Positions 27,301 to 34,841 are shown, numbered from the stretch's first letter. The stretch: DNA of 64,000 nucleotides from Robbsia sp. KACC 23696 (GCF_039852015.1 NZ_CP156627.1:1364001-1428000); one strand, 5' to 3'. Notes: generated by a model from the sequence alone, not told the origin. Translations and numbers: made by a program.

Positions 27301-27708
27301 GCAGCGCGTGCTCGCGGGCAGGTCCTGGGCGAAATCGTAGAGCCAGGTCTTGGCGTCGCGCCAATGTCCTTGGCCCTTCGGCGGGGCGTCGATCGACTCA
27401 CAGCTGAGCTGCGCAGGGGCCGGCGCCGCTGCGTCCCCGAAGCGGACCATTGGCTCATCAAAGGTGACGACGACCTGTCGCACCTGGCTGACCGTTCCCT
27501 GCGGCGACAGCGTCAGGACGCGTGCAGCTTGCGCTTGAGGTAGCAGGATCGTTGCGAGGAAAGCCAGCATCGCGATCCGCAGAAAGGCGATCCCGGAAAC
27601 CGCGGTGCCGCGTGCGCGCCGGATAAGGACGGCGCCCGGAGCGACGGTGACTGCAGTGTCCGGCGCGTTGCGCAGGGCGACGCCCAAGGCACGAAAAATC
27701 CGTTTCAT
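21322..27708 (-). CDS. Bacterial alpha-2-macroglobulin family protein with thioester motif
   Basis: A 2128-residue secreted protease trap. The N-terminus has a long basic n-region, then a hydrophobic signal ending LLPQAQA-ARV; no lipobox Cys is seen, unlike E. coli YfhM, which is a lipoprotein of about 1650 residues. Macroglobulin-like beta domains follow, including FVRRETLTG-type and LWSPDVVLDASGSAVVTVPLNDSLTRFRVVA-region motifs (residues near 1350-1400). The thioester motif CLEQ begins at Cys1621, followed by an alpha-toroid domain and a C-terminal receptor-like beta domain. In many bacteria this gene pairs with pbpC and is thought to trap proteases that enter a breached wall. Here it is upstream of pbpC and coupled to it. 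A disordered Asp/Ser/His patch lies near residue 900. Confidence 0.93.
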   Translation of the reverse strand: MKRIFRALGVALRNAPDTAVTVAPGAVLIRRARGTAVSGIAFLRIAMLAFLATILLPQAQAARVLTLSPQGTVSQVRQVVVTFDEPMVRFGDAAAPAPAQLSCESIDAPPKGQGHWRDAKTWLYDFAQDLPASTRCAVTLNADMHAVSGTAFSGTTQYRFHTGGPYPLSVLPYDGAEIEEAQLFVLRLTGAVDPRSALDNVWCEASGIGNRIPVHAANPAARKALLAHFKLEKEAARVLTLGCAQALPASAKVQLVYGAGVAGSNGVRNESEKRFDFTVRAPFAATFSCERENASAPCTPLSPLRIDFNAPITRVQAEAIRLRTPSGEISPSFKPDDHDTELASVNFATPLPIDAPLTLTLPAGLRDVSGRALTNADLFPLATRTAVLPPLAKFSSGLFGIVERFAEPGMPAIVPVTLRRIEIASPRDANATTPGNAAKDGATNNANGAQGARLGILRIDDDTAIRQWMRLVEQFENGTMIVQTIDRIRPGLLGAAGQHPVYPPLAEGERAPKPQERSIDVRSLSLLAGNARAEALTVPTPDEDKAGTPRPFEVVGIPVQKPGFYVMELASASLGRSLLAEPKAMYVRTAVLVTNLGVHFKQGRDNSLVWVTSLDKGAPVANAQVRVSDCNGDLLATGVTDTQGLYKIDAALIEKRECNDDTGFQGLFVSARVDDPTSGPDMAFVKSDWNQGIDSWRFDVPTDMGRAPTVQAHAVFDRTLLRVGETVSMKFFIRRETLTGLDFPTAYPARAVITHVGSGATFRLPLTWNDAHTSDTQFDIPKGAKLGEYSVALESGDENAPSQRYDTGGFRVEAFRLPVFKGSIAVRDEKAHPLIGAKDVPLAIQIDYTAGGGAAALPVQVSAMTRSTIAPFTDRYPGFSFVPYRPGQDNHGDDDSASGDVGSDGDDSHSGATPANADPDAPRLLADKLPLTLDRTGAGTITLKGLAPADAPRQLSLEARFADPNGEIQTLRGNTILWPAAVAVGIRTAGWIAVGQKLPLDIVAVDLQGKPRASVSIEVKGVSRTTTSTRKRMVGGFYAYDNHDETQDLGVLCKGASDAQGRLHCDAALTHTGNVQLIAIAKDSDGHATNAAASVWVAHEDELWFGGDNTDRIDVIPEQRDYAPGDTARFQVRMPFREARALVAVERAGVMETHVVTLGGKQPTIALKVGDDWGPNVYVSILAIRGRLHDVPWYSFFTWGWKSPVRWAKSFLGEGREYRPPSTLVDLSKPAFRYGLAEIRVGTRAHRLDVAVSSDAARYPVRGKARVSVRVTLPDGKPAPAGTRIALAAVDEALLELMPNRSWNLLDAMLQRRAYGVETATAQMEVVGRRHFGRKAVPAGGGGGSAPTRELFDTLLLWSPDVVLDASGSAVVTVPLNDSLTRFRVVAIAAVGADRFGTGSTSFVATQDLQLISGLPPVVRVGDRYRAQFTVRNTTERPMTVLVTPRPDGALGAALMAANASGGSAASDAGIAPRTVKLAPGAAQEVAWMLTVPPLAERLPGDATALNEADVLRWHVEAQERRDGAQAAKQSTTAPPPLAADNLNVTEDVLPAVPVTVQQAMLTQVDGSVSVPIGAPGGALADANDTGTSTVRGGIAVSLRATLADGLPGVTRWFRRYPYDCLEQQSSQAIGLRDLAQWQAVEARMPSYFDADGLPTYFPPSDDAGAHGSPTLAAYLLVLADEARRLDPRFALPDDLRANLVGGLVAYVAGRISRDTWAPREDRDLRKLAAIEALSRYGAARASMLDSVTLTPDRWPTSAVLDYAAILSRLQDMPQRDAKRAAVDQILRARLTWQGTQLVFSTAAGDDLWWLMTGSETNAARMLLGVLDDDAWQDTLPRIATGLLAMQRNGAWSTTTANALGSLAIARFSQKFEKTPVNGATIVSLGGDDRTLGWPTGESKGTLATLLPWPAGKATKATVPIRPADAAPRNLPSLAASASAPAGADVGTGGLRIVQQGSGKPWATIESLAAVPVTTPFAAGYRIKKTITAISPAIKGRYTRGDILRVRVEIDADSPMTWVVVNDPVPAGATILGSGLGRDSDIATQGEGQGANDDTWPDFIERGFDGYRAYFSYLPKGHFSVDYTVRLNNVGTFGLPPTRVEALYAPSVYGIAPNAPVTVAPLSDAEPS

Positions 27709-28005
27709 ATCGCTGAATCGTTGACCAAGGTGTTGGCAAGCGTTTATTTTTTTGGAGCTTCTTGGCGATTCAGCGGTGCGTGCCGTGCCTGGACTTATCG
27801 ATACCGATCTTTATCGCGAACCTGTCGCAATAATATCGTCTGCCTTACATCTTAGTCACGATATTTTGGATTTGTAAGGAGATGCCGGGCGCGTTGACTT
27901 CGCGTCAGGGGCGGGGGTTTTCGTAGCTCACGGGCGCGGCATGGCGGCAGGCGGCATGTGGGCGTGCCGGGCCAGCGGCGCGCGGTTTTAAGAACATGAC
28001 GATGT
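27709..28005. other. Intergenic region between the macroglobulin and sulfonate transporter genes
   Basis: This stretch of about 300 bp has no credible gene. The part nearest the macroglobulin gene (27740-27880) is AT-rich and should contain its promoter, read on the minus strand. The other half is GC-rich and follows the stop of the transporter ATPase. No clear rho-independent terminator was found. Confidence 0.5.
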
Positions 28006-28848
28006 TTAGTGATCGGTTTCGCTGAAGTCCGCCAGGATATCGTCGCGGAGCTGGCCAACCCGCGGATCGGTGCGATGACGGGGGCGCGGCAAGGGGATAT
28101 CGACGATGCGGGCGATATGTCCTGGGTGCGGTTTCATCACGACGATGCGATCGGCCAGAAAAACCGCTTCGTCGACGTCATGCGTCACCAGCACCATCGT
28201 GATTTTCTCGACGTCCCAGATACGCTGAAGTTCCTGCTGCATGCGTGCCCGCGTCAAGGCGTCGAGGGCGCCGAAAGGCTCGTCGAGCAGCAAGAGCTTT
28301 GGCCGGTTCACCAGTCCGCGCGCGATCGCGACGCGCTGTGCCATACCGCCGGATAACTGGTTCGGGAAATGTTTTGCATACCCTTGCAACCCCACCAGGG
28401 CGATGTGCTCGTTGACCGCCTGCTGTTTGGCGTTTGGCGATAATCCGGCATTTCGCAAGGCGACCGCGATATTCTGCTCGACGGTTAGCCAGGGAAAGAG
28501 TCGATGGTCCTGAAACACGATGCCGCGTTCCAGCGACGTGTCGCGCACCGATGCGCCATCGAAACTGATCGTGCCGTCATATTGCGTATCCAGTCCGGCA
28601 ACCAAGCGCAGCAAGGTCGATTTTCCGCAACCGCTCGCCCCGACAATCGCGACGAATTCGCCTTCCTTGACGGTCAAATCGACGTTTTGCAATACCGGTT
28701 GCGTGGCATGTGCATCGAAACGTTTTGAGACATGCGAGATCGTCAGTAAGGCAGGGTCCGGTAGCGACGCGTGCGTCGCGCTCACCGCCGTCTTCGGCGA
28801 AGCAGACGTGGACGGTCCAGGCTGAATAGTGGACGGTGTCGATGACAT
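28006..28848 (-). CDS. Aliphatic-sulfonate/nitrate-type ABC transporter ATPase (SsuB/TauB-like)
   Basis: A 280-residue ABC ATPase. Walker A is GASGCGKST, the Q-loop lies in FQDHRLFPW, the signature is LSGGMAQRVAIARG, Walker B is LLLLDEPFGALD, and the switch histidine follows in LVTHDVDEAVFLAD. DEPFGALDALTR and the EAVFLADRIVVM run are typical of the SsuB/TauB/NrtD subfamily. It is the last gene of a five-gene minus-strand cluster that includes two permeases, a binding protein and a monooxygenase, and it would power import of an organosulfur or similar compound. The N-terminal 30 residues are Ser/Thr/Pro-rich and probably disordered. Confidence 0.9.
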   Translation of the reverse strand: MSSTPSTIQPGPSTSASPKTAVSATHASLPDPALLTISHVSKRFDAHATQPVLQNVDLTVKEGEFVAIVGASGCGKSTLLRLVAGLDTQYDGTISFDGASVRDTSLERGIVFQDHRLFPWLTVEQNIAVALRNAGLSPNAKQQAVNEHIALVGLQGYAKHFPNQLSGGMAQRVAIARGLVNRPKLLLLDEPFGALDALTRARMQQELQRIWDVEKITMVLVTHDVDEAVFLADRIVVMKPHPGHIARIVDIPLPRPRHRTDPRVGQLRDDILADFSETDH

Positions 28849-28946
28849 GGTGTGCGCTCCAGGGAATAAACGGAAGTGAAGGGTTGACGGCGTACTGCAC
28901 CAAGGCGACGAGAACGGATGGCGTCAATGGCGTGGCGGGATCGCCG

Positions 28947-29798
28947 TCAGGCGCGTCCGCCGAAGCGCCGTTGCAGGAAGCGGGCGAGTGCATTCAGCAA
29001 GGCACCGATAAAGCCGACGACCAATACGCCGAACAATACGAAATCCATTCGAAATTGTTCGCTGCCATCCACCAGAAGATTGCCGATGCCGGCGCCGGCG
29101 ACGAGCAGGTATTCGGCACCCAGTGTGGCGAGCCAGGAATAGATCAGCGCGAGATACAGTCCGGTGAAAATCGACGACGATGCGCTAGGGAGCACGATAA
29201 ACACGACGGTCTGCCATGGTCGATAGCGGAAGACTTGGGCGACCTCGCGCTGCGTGGCCGGAACGGCACGAATGCCGTCGGCGGTATGCACGACGATCGG
29301 CACCAAGGCGGCAAGCGACAGGAACACGACCTTTGCCGTATCGCCCAAGCCGAACCATACCGATATCAAGGGAATCCAGGCAAACAGCGATACTTGCTTG
29401 AACGCATTGAAGGAGGGCGAGATCAGGCGGTCGGCCCATTTCGAGATGCCGAGCACGACGCCCAACAGCAGCCCGAGGGCGGTACCGATGGCAAAGCCGG
29501 TGAACTCGCGTGTCAGTGAAGCCGCAACCGCATGCGCCAGCGACCCCGAGCGAATCTGCTCGACGCCGGTGCGCCAGACTTGCTCCGGCGACACCCAGAT
29601 CCCATGGGGCGTGGGCGAATCCGGCACTGCGACGAACCAGACGGCAACAATAAGGAGGGGGAGCACCCATGCGCGCCACGCGCCGCGCAGGCGGGGGGTG
29701 GGTTTTTTCCGGGATAGGGTGCCGAGCGAGCCCGATTGCGACGGCGTGGACAATGCCAAGCCTGTTGCGCCTGTTGCGGTATCTGTTTGTGACGCCAT
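28947..29798 (-). CDS. ABC transporter permease, SsuC-like, second copy
   Basis: A 283-residue inner-membrane permease with six or so hydrophobic helices and the EAA-type cytoplasmic loop (TADGIRAVPATQREVAQVFR, then LPSASSSIFTGL), characteristic of SsuC/TauC/NrtB. The start at 29798 (MASQTD) is chosen because GGAGG lies about 9 bp upstream on the minus strand. The first 45 residues are Ser/Thr/Arg-rich and cytoplasmic. It is a diverged paralogue of the next upstream gene; together they probably form a heterodimeric channel served by the single ATPase. It lies 98 bp before that ATPase. Confidence 0.87.
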   Translation of the reverse strand: MASQTDTATGATGLALSTPSQSGSLGTLSRKKPTPRLRGAWRAWVLPLLIVAVWFVAVPDSPTPHGIWVSPEQVWRTGVEQIRSGSLAHAVAASLTREFTGFAIGTALGLLLGVVLGISKWADRLISPSFNAFKQVSLFAWIPLISVWFGLGDTAKVVFLSLAALVPIVVHTADGIRAVPATQREVAQVFRYRPWQTVVFIVLPSASSSIFTGLYLALIYSWLATLGAEYLLVAGAGIGNLLVDGSEQFRMDFVLFGVLVVGFIGALLNALARFLQRRFGGRA

Positions 29799-29876
29799 GA
29801 CGCCATGACCTCCATTATGGTATAGCACGCGTAACGATGCGATCCGACCGCTTGCGGGCGCATCGCATGCGTCACG

Positions 29877-30698
29877 TCAACCGCGTTGCAATGCGGCTTC
29901 GAGCACGGTCAGCAGGAGATCCGCGGTATAGCCGATCGCCGCAATGATCAAGACCGAGGCCAGAACGAGATCCAGTTGAAACAGTTGGCGCCCATAGCCG
30001 ACTAAGTAGCCCAATCCCGAAGACGATGCCAGCAGTTCGACGACAACCAGCGCCAGCCAGGCCTTCGTAAATGCCAGGCGCACGCCGGTCCCGATAATGG
30101 GAAGCGCCGAAGGCAAGATCACCGATACGATCGTTTGCCAGCGGGTCAGCCGAAATGCACGGGACACCTCGATCAATCCTTTCGGCGTTTCCCGAAAACC
30201 TTGCAATGTGCTTAACGTCACGGGGACGAGGGCCGCGTGGGCGAGCAGGATATATTTCAATGGCTCGCCGATCCCGACCAGCAGCATCAGGAAGGGCAGC
30301 CAACCGAGCACCGGCACTTGGACGATGGCATTGAACGTCGGCAAGATATAGGCCTCCGCTGTCCGCGAGAGTCCCAGCACCGCGCCGAGCAACACACCAC
30401 CGACGACGCCGATTGCAAAGCCGACGGCGATCCGCATGAGGCTGGCGCTGACATTGCTCCACAGATCGCCGCTGACAGCCAGATCGTGGAGCGTGGCGAA
30501 CACCTGTGCCGGCGGCGGCAAGATCTGCGGGGAAATCCACCCGTAACGCGCACCCAGACCCCATAGCACGACGGCGATCAGGGGCAGCACCCACGGCGCC
30601 AGCAACCAGGCGAGTCCGACCGGGGAGCGCGCCGAGCGAGGTTCGGACGCCGAGGTCAACGGTATCGACAATACCCCTCGAGCAGCATTATTCGCCAT
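29877..30698 (-). CDS. ABC transporter permease, SsuC-like, first copy
   Basis: A 273-residue permease with about six transmembrane segments, beginning LAPWVLPLIAVVLWGLGARYGW, and the EAA loop STLQGFRETPKGLIEVSRAF followed by LPSALPIIGTGVRLAF. The start at 30698 (MANNAARG) has GGAGG 8 bp upstream; ATG at 30713 includes the ribosome site and is less likely. Most sulfonate operons have one permease gene, so a second copy just downstream is notable. It sits between the binding-protein gene and the second permease, all on the minus strand. Confidence 0.87.
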   Translation of the reverse strand: MANNAARGVLSIPLTSASEPRSARSPVGLAWLLAPWVLPLIAVVLWGLGARYGWISPQILPPPAQVFATLHDLAVSGDLWSNVSASLMRIAVGFAIGVVGGVLLGAVLGLSRTAEAYILPTFNAIVQVPVLGWLPFLMLLVGIGEPLKYILLAHAALVPVTLSTLQGFRETPKGLIEVSRAFRLTRWQTIVSVILPSALPIIGTGVRLAFTKAWLALVVVELLASSSGLGYLVGYGRQLFQLDLVLASVLIIAAIGYTADLLLTVLEAALQRG

Positions 30699-30787
30699 CG
30701 CGACTACCTCCATTTAAGAGAAAAACCGGCACGCGACGCCTGTTCGAATCGCGTGCCTACCGTCCGAACAAACGTCCAAGCCGGGCA

Positions 30788-31891
30788 TTAATTCGGCGCG
30801 ACCTTCCCGTCGGCATCGTACGGTTGCCACGTCTTTTGCAGGCCCAGCGTTTGCAAGGTATGGTCGATGTATTTTGTCTCGAACCAACCATCCACCTTCA
30901 CGGGCGTACGAATCAAGTGCAAGGCGAGCGCTTCGTCTGCAACTTTCTGGTAACGCGCAATGTAGAACGGGTCGATCAAAGGCGACTCGCGTTCCTTCAA
31001 TTGCTGTCCATGGAACTCGTCTTCCCAGGACTCGACCGGTGTCCCGCTTTTCGCCCACAGCGAGAACAGCGCAGCGCGATTCTTTTCGTCGGACGACCAC
31101 TGGGCCGCTTGAACAAAGGCGGTTACCACCGCTTGCACGATGTCGGGATGGGCTTGCTCGAATTCGGGCAAGACCAGCAAATGCGACTGGCGTGTGTATT
31201 GCGGCCCCGCATCGCGGGATGAATAGATGATCTTGACGAGACCTTGGCGTTGCAACTTGAACAGCGAGAAATCGAGGAAGGCGGCATCCACGCCCTTCGA
31301 TACCAGCGCGGCTTGCGCCGCGGCGGTATCCAGATTCAAGATGTGCAGATCGTGCTCACTCAGGCCATTGGCCTTCAGGACGTTATCCGCGACCAATTGG
31401 AGATTGGTACCACGGAATAGCGCGACGTTCTTACCCTTCAAATCCTGAATGCGCTTGATGCTGGAGCCGGCAGGCACTGCCAGATAGATGCCGGTGCGTA
31501 CGCCGTTTGCGGCGATGATATGGCTTTGAATGCCGTTCGCACGGCCTAGCACCGCAGGGAGGTCGCCCTGGTCGGCGAAGTCGAGTTGGTGGTTCGCCAG
31601 TGCCTCGTTGACGGCTGGACCCGCGCCCTTGAAGAAGAACCATTTGACCTGCACGCCTTGAGCCTTCAACGCATCTTCGTATCGATGCTGGATTTGTGCG
31701 GTCGCATCGGGCGATCCGCCAAACGTGGGCGGGTCGCCATATCCCTGCGTCGCCACGCCGATTCGTACGACGAGCGGATCGGCGGCGGCAGCATCGACGT
31801 TATGAAATAGCGCCGTGGCGAGCAAGGCAAGTGATAAGCCGCGCGTGGCGGAAGACTGCATGGCGCGACGTAAGACGGAAAATGGCTTCAT
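30788..31891 (-). CDS. Periplasmic aliphatic-sulfonate-type substrate-binding protein (SsuA-like)
   Basis: A 367-residue secreted binding protein. The signal peptide runs from MKPFSVLRRAMQSS through LSLALLATALFHNVDAAAA, with the mature part starting about DPLVVRIGVATQG. Motifs such as VKWFFFKGAGPAVNEALANHQLDFADQGDLPA, here the middle of lobe 1, and IQDLKGKNVALFRGT match the SsuA/TauA/NrtA family. It would capture the substrate of the two permeases. A longer frame to 32059 overlaps the monooxygenase gene and is not credible. The C-terminal 90 residues (KVADEALALHLIRTPVKVDGW) extend beyond the minimal SsuA length. Confidence 0.88.
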   Translation of the reverse strand: MKPFSVLRRAMQSSATRGLSLALLATALFHNVDAAAADPLVVRIGVATQGYGDPPTFGGSPDATAQIQHRYEDALKAQGVQVKWFFFKGAGPAVNEALANHQLDFADQGDLPAVLGRANGIQSHIIAANGVRTGIYLAVPAGSSIKRIQDLKGKNVALFRGTNLQLVADNVLKANGLSEHDLHILNLDTAAAQAALVSKGVDAAFLDFSLFKLQRQGLVKIIYSSRDAGPQYTRQSHLLVLPEFEQAHPDIVQAVVTAFVQAAQWSSDEKNRAALFSLWAKSGTPVESWEDEFHGQQLKERESPLIDPFYIARYQKVADEALALHLIRTPVKVDGWFETKYIDHTLQTLGLQKTWQPYDADGKVAPN

Positions 31892-32009
31892 AAAAACGGG
31901 AGAGTTGGCAAGGAAGGCGCAGGCGCCGGCACAGGTAAAAGAACTGTGGGAAGCGCTTTGATAGTGCGGAATGGGCCGATAACCGTCGGTGCCGCGTAGC
32001 GCTAGCGGT

Positions 32010-33368
32010 TCAGGCAACGTGTCGCTGTTCGTAACGGTTCGCCGGATAGGGGAGTCCAAGATTGCCGCGCAACGTGTTCGATGTATATTCGGAACGGAAC
32101 AGGCCGCGACGTTGTAGTTCTGGGACGACCGACTCGACGAAATCGGTCAGCCCGCCTGGCAGCCAGGGCGACATGATGTTGAAACCGTCGGCACCGTCTT
32201 CTTCGAACCATTGCTGAAGTTGATCGGCGATACTTTTGGGTGTGCCGACCACCTGTTGATGGCCGCGCGCGCCGGCGATGCGGAGATACAATTGCCGAAT
32301 CGTCAGATTGTCTCTTCGCGCGAGGTCCAGTAACAGTTGCTGGCGGCTCTTTCCGCCATTCGTTTCCGGAAGTTCCGGGACCAGGCCATCTACAGGGAAA
32401 CGCGACAAGTCGACACCGCTCATCTTCGAGAGCAAAGCCAGCCCGACCTCGGGATGCACGAGATTCTGCAGCGTGTCGAATTTCTCTTCGGCCTCTTCCT
32501 GTGTTCGACCGACAACTGGAAAGATACCTGGCATGACTTTCAGATGATCCGGATCGCGGCCGAAACGCGTCATCCGACCTTTGATGTCGCGATAGAAGGC
32601 TTGCGCTTCCTCGAACGTTTGATGCGCCACGAAGATGACCTCTGCGGTCTCCGCGGCCAGTTGACGACCCGCCTCCGACGCGCCCGCCTGAACGACAACC
32701 GGCGAACCCTGAGGCGAACGCGCGACATTCAGGGGCCCGCGAACCTGGAAATGTTTTCCATGATGGTTCAATACATGTAACTTGTCCGATGCGAAATATC
32801 GACCACTTTCTTTATCGCGGAGAAAAGCATCTTCGTCCCAGCTATCCCATAAGCCGGTCACAACCTGATGGAATTCTCGCGCTCGCTCATAGCGGGTGGC
32901 ATGAGCGGTGTGTTTTTCGAGATTGAAATTCTGCGCTTCGAGTTCCGTACTGGATGTCACCATATTCCAGCCGGAACGTCCGCCACTCAAATGATCCAAT
33001 GATGCAAATTTCCGCGCCACATTGAAGGGTTCATTGAATGATGTGGAAACGGTAGCGATCAAGCCGATCTGCTTGGTGACGACGGCGAGCGCCGAGAGTA
33101 GCGTCAGCGGCTCGAAATGATCGGCGCGGGCGGTACGAGACAGCACATTGACGTTGCTTTCATTGATGCCGACGTTATCGGCAAAAAACACCGCATCGAA
33201 TTTTGCCCGCTCTGCAATGGCAGCCAATTCGGCGTAATGCGAGAAATCCAGTCCGCCGGACGCAAGGGCATCCGGATGGCGCCAGGCAGCGATATGATGT
33301 CCGGTTTCCATCAGGAACGCACCGAGCTTGATTTGGCGCTTGTTTGCTGCGGTCGATGCATTGCCCAA
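32010..33368 (-). CDS. FMNH2-dependent monooxygenase, NtaA/SnaA/DszA (SoxA) family, copy 1
   Basis: A 452-residue bacterial-luciferase-fold protein. Family features: KLGAFLMETGHHIAAWRHPDA at the start of the barrel, a LDHLSGGRSGWNMVTS segment binding flavin phosphate, and QAGASEAGRQLAAETAEVIF. Relatives oxidise nitrilotriacetate, dibenzothiophene sulfone, alkyl sulfones or pristinamycin precursors using reduced flavin from a separate reductase. No flavin reductase gene is seen in this cluster. It is the first gene of the sulfonate-transporter cluster, which points to desulfonation or C-S cleavage of the imported compound. Its 5' region contains a 23 bp palindrome about 250 bp upstream. Confidence 0.88.
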   Translation of the reverse strand: MGNASTAANKRQIKLGAFLMETGHHIAAWRHPDALASGGLDFSHYAELAAIAERAKFDAVFFADNVGINESNVNVLSRTARADHFEPLTLLSALAVVTKQIGLIATVSTSFNEPFNVARKFASLDHLSGGRSGWNMVTSSTELEAQNFNLEKHTAHATRYERAREFHQVVTGLWDSWDEDAFLRDKESGRYFASDKLHVLNHHGKHFQVRGPLNVARSPQGSPVVVQAGASEAGRQLAAETAEVIFVAHQTFEEAQAFYRDIKGRMTRFGRDPDHLKVMPGIFPVVGRTQEEAEEKFDTLQNLVHPEVGLALLSKMSGVDLSRFPVDGLVPELPETNGGKSRQQLLLDLARRDNLTIRQLYLRIAGARGHQQVVGTPKSIADQLQQWFEEDGADGFNIMSPWLPGGLTDFVESVVPELQRRGLFRSEYTSNTLRGNLGLPYPANRYEQRHVA

Positions 33369-33803
33369 GGTGCTTCCCCTTTAACCATTGGTGATGGAAT
33401 GCGTTGCGCGGACGCTTCGCAATCCTTCTTTCCGATTGCGACAGCGACAGGTCGATTGTGCGAAACGCGACTCCGAATCCCAACTAATCTATTCGCGTTT
33501 GCTTATCTGCCAGGCGCTGAATGCCGTGCCGCGTCGTTGCCGATCGCGATGTCGCGCGGCGCCGATGCGCGTCAGGGAAGGCGGGGATGCCTTGTGCGGT
33601 GTGCCGTTTGGTCTGTACCACATGATATGTGGTACAGGGGACAATGGCGTGCGGAGGTTAAAGGGGACGACGCACGTGCAATGCCGGAGCGTCGTTTGCC
33701 TGTGTTACAGACTTCCTACAAAGGATGCGTTACTTATTCCGCTTTAAGGTTGCGCGTGCTGGGCCGCTGTCGGGCGCTTACCGTCAGGCTAGCCGCGATT
33801 CGA
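33369..33803. other. Intergenic region upstream of monooxygenase copy 1
   Basis: A 435 bp gap. It holds the palindrome at 33614-33636 and presumably the minus-strand promoter of the monooxygenase-transporter cluster. A 119-codon plus-strand frame (33388-33747) has no recognisable domain, no convincing ribosome site and unusual Cys/Arg-rich composition, so it is not called as a gene. Confidence 0.5.
33614..33636. promoter_or_regulatory. Perfect 10-3-10 inverted repeat, candidate operator
   Basis: The arms TGTACCACAT (33614-33623) and ATGTGGTACA (33627-33636) are exact reverse complements around GAT. No T-run follows on either strand, so a terminator is unlikely. The form suits a dimeric GntR- or TetR-type regulator. 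No such regulator gene is adjacent. Confidence 0.6.
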
Positions 33804-34841
33804 CTAGGGTGCGGGTTTCTGCTCGATCACGCCGTACCAACCTAGTCCGGTGTAGCTTTCGTAACCGGGGGTGAGGGCGAAGGACACCGTATCGCCTCCG
33901 GATGCGCGGTAAAAACCAGCCGATTTACCCTCGTGTTGCAGGATGAAACGATCGCCCAATTTGGAATGCTCGTCCGAACTTGCAATCACGTGCGATTTCG
34001 AATCGACGATCATGCAGCGGGTGCGCTTCCATTCCTCGTCGCTCAGGCGCACGCTATTGACAACCGCCTTTGCCTGGGGCGCCCAGTCGAAGAAGATCAG
34101 CAACGCGCCGATCGGCTTTCCCGTATTGTCGCCATTCTCGCGAATCGCCGTGGCGTAAGTGCCGACAGGCGCATTGCGCAATAGCGGCATCGTCTGAATG
34201 TCGCCCGCGACATAGTCGGCGCCGGTTGCCGTACCGATGGCACGCTTGAATACATCCATGTCGGCCACGTTCTGGCCGATGACCTTGTAATCACGCCAGC
34301 GGCCGTTTGCCAAGACACGGCCCGATAGGTCGGTGACCCATAGGTCCAGATAGACAGTGTAGCTATCCAGGATCACGGACAGGCGCCGCGATGCAAACTG
34401 CTGCGAGGCATCGTCCGGTGCCGCTGCGCAGCTAACGACCGAAGCGTCGGTTGCCCACCAACGTACGTCGCACGATCGCTCGTAAAGATTGCGATCGACG
34501 ATATCGATCATATTTAAAGCCAGATCAGCGCAACGTTGCCCCGCGTGGTTGTCGAGTTTGCCGATCATGCTATCGCCCAGCGACGTCAATTGCGCCAACG
34601 AACCCGCCAGTTCTTTGTTCAGCGCCGTGGTCACTTGCCCGATTCGCGAGGAGACGTGCTTGACTTGATTGGCCACGACCGCGAAGCCCCTTCCGGCATC
34701 GCCCGCGCGGGCCGCTTCGATCAACGCGTTCAAGGCAAGGAACGTCGTTTCTCGATTGATTTCGTTGATATCGGAGATTTTCGCATTGGCCAGTTTGCGG
34801 ACTTCATACGTGAGATCGACGATTTCGCGCGGATTGGACAT
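33804..34841 (-). CDS. Soluble chemoreceptor-like protein: MCP signalling tip followed by a Cache-type sensor
   Basis: A 345-residue protein without transmembrane segments or signal peptide. Residues about 15-75 are the MCP hairpin tip (INEINRETTFLALNALIEAARAGDAGRGFAVVA, split here by eye into the rising and falling helix), which normally lies near a receptor's C-terminus. A helical link with NLYERSCDVRWWATD follows, then a Cache/PAS-like sensor domain from about 150 (YLDLWVTDLSGRVLANG, GALLIFFDW, MIVDSKSHVIASS). The order is therefore reversed, signalling part first, and the methylation helices are missing. It might act as a cytoplasmic sensor that engages CheA/CheW or receptor arrays. No partner gene is adjacent. 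The ATG at 34841 has only a weak AAGAG ribosome site. Confidence 0.78.
   Translation of the reverse strand: MSNPREIVDLTYEVRKLANAKISDINEINRETTFLALNALIEAARAGDAGRGFAVVANQVKHVSSRIGQVTTALNKELAGSLAQLTSLGDSMIGKLDNHAGQRCADLALNMIDIVDRNLYERSCDVRWWATDASVVSCAAAPDDASQQFASRRLSVILDSYTVYLDLWVTDLSGRVLANGRWRDYKVIGQNVADMDVFKRAIGTATGADYVAGDIQTMPLLRNAPVGTYATAIRENGDNTGKPIGALLIFFDWAPQAKAVVNSVRLSDEEWKRTRCMIVDSKSHVIASSDEHSKLGDRFILQHEGKSAGFYRASGGDTVSFALTPGYESYTGLGWYGVIEQKPAP

Noticed and set aside
33388-33747. A 119-codon plus-strand frame in the gap upstream of monooxygenase copy 1
   Set aside because: It has odd Cys/Arg-rich composition, no domain and no convincing ribosome site, and it includes the 23 bp palindrome.
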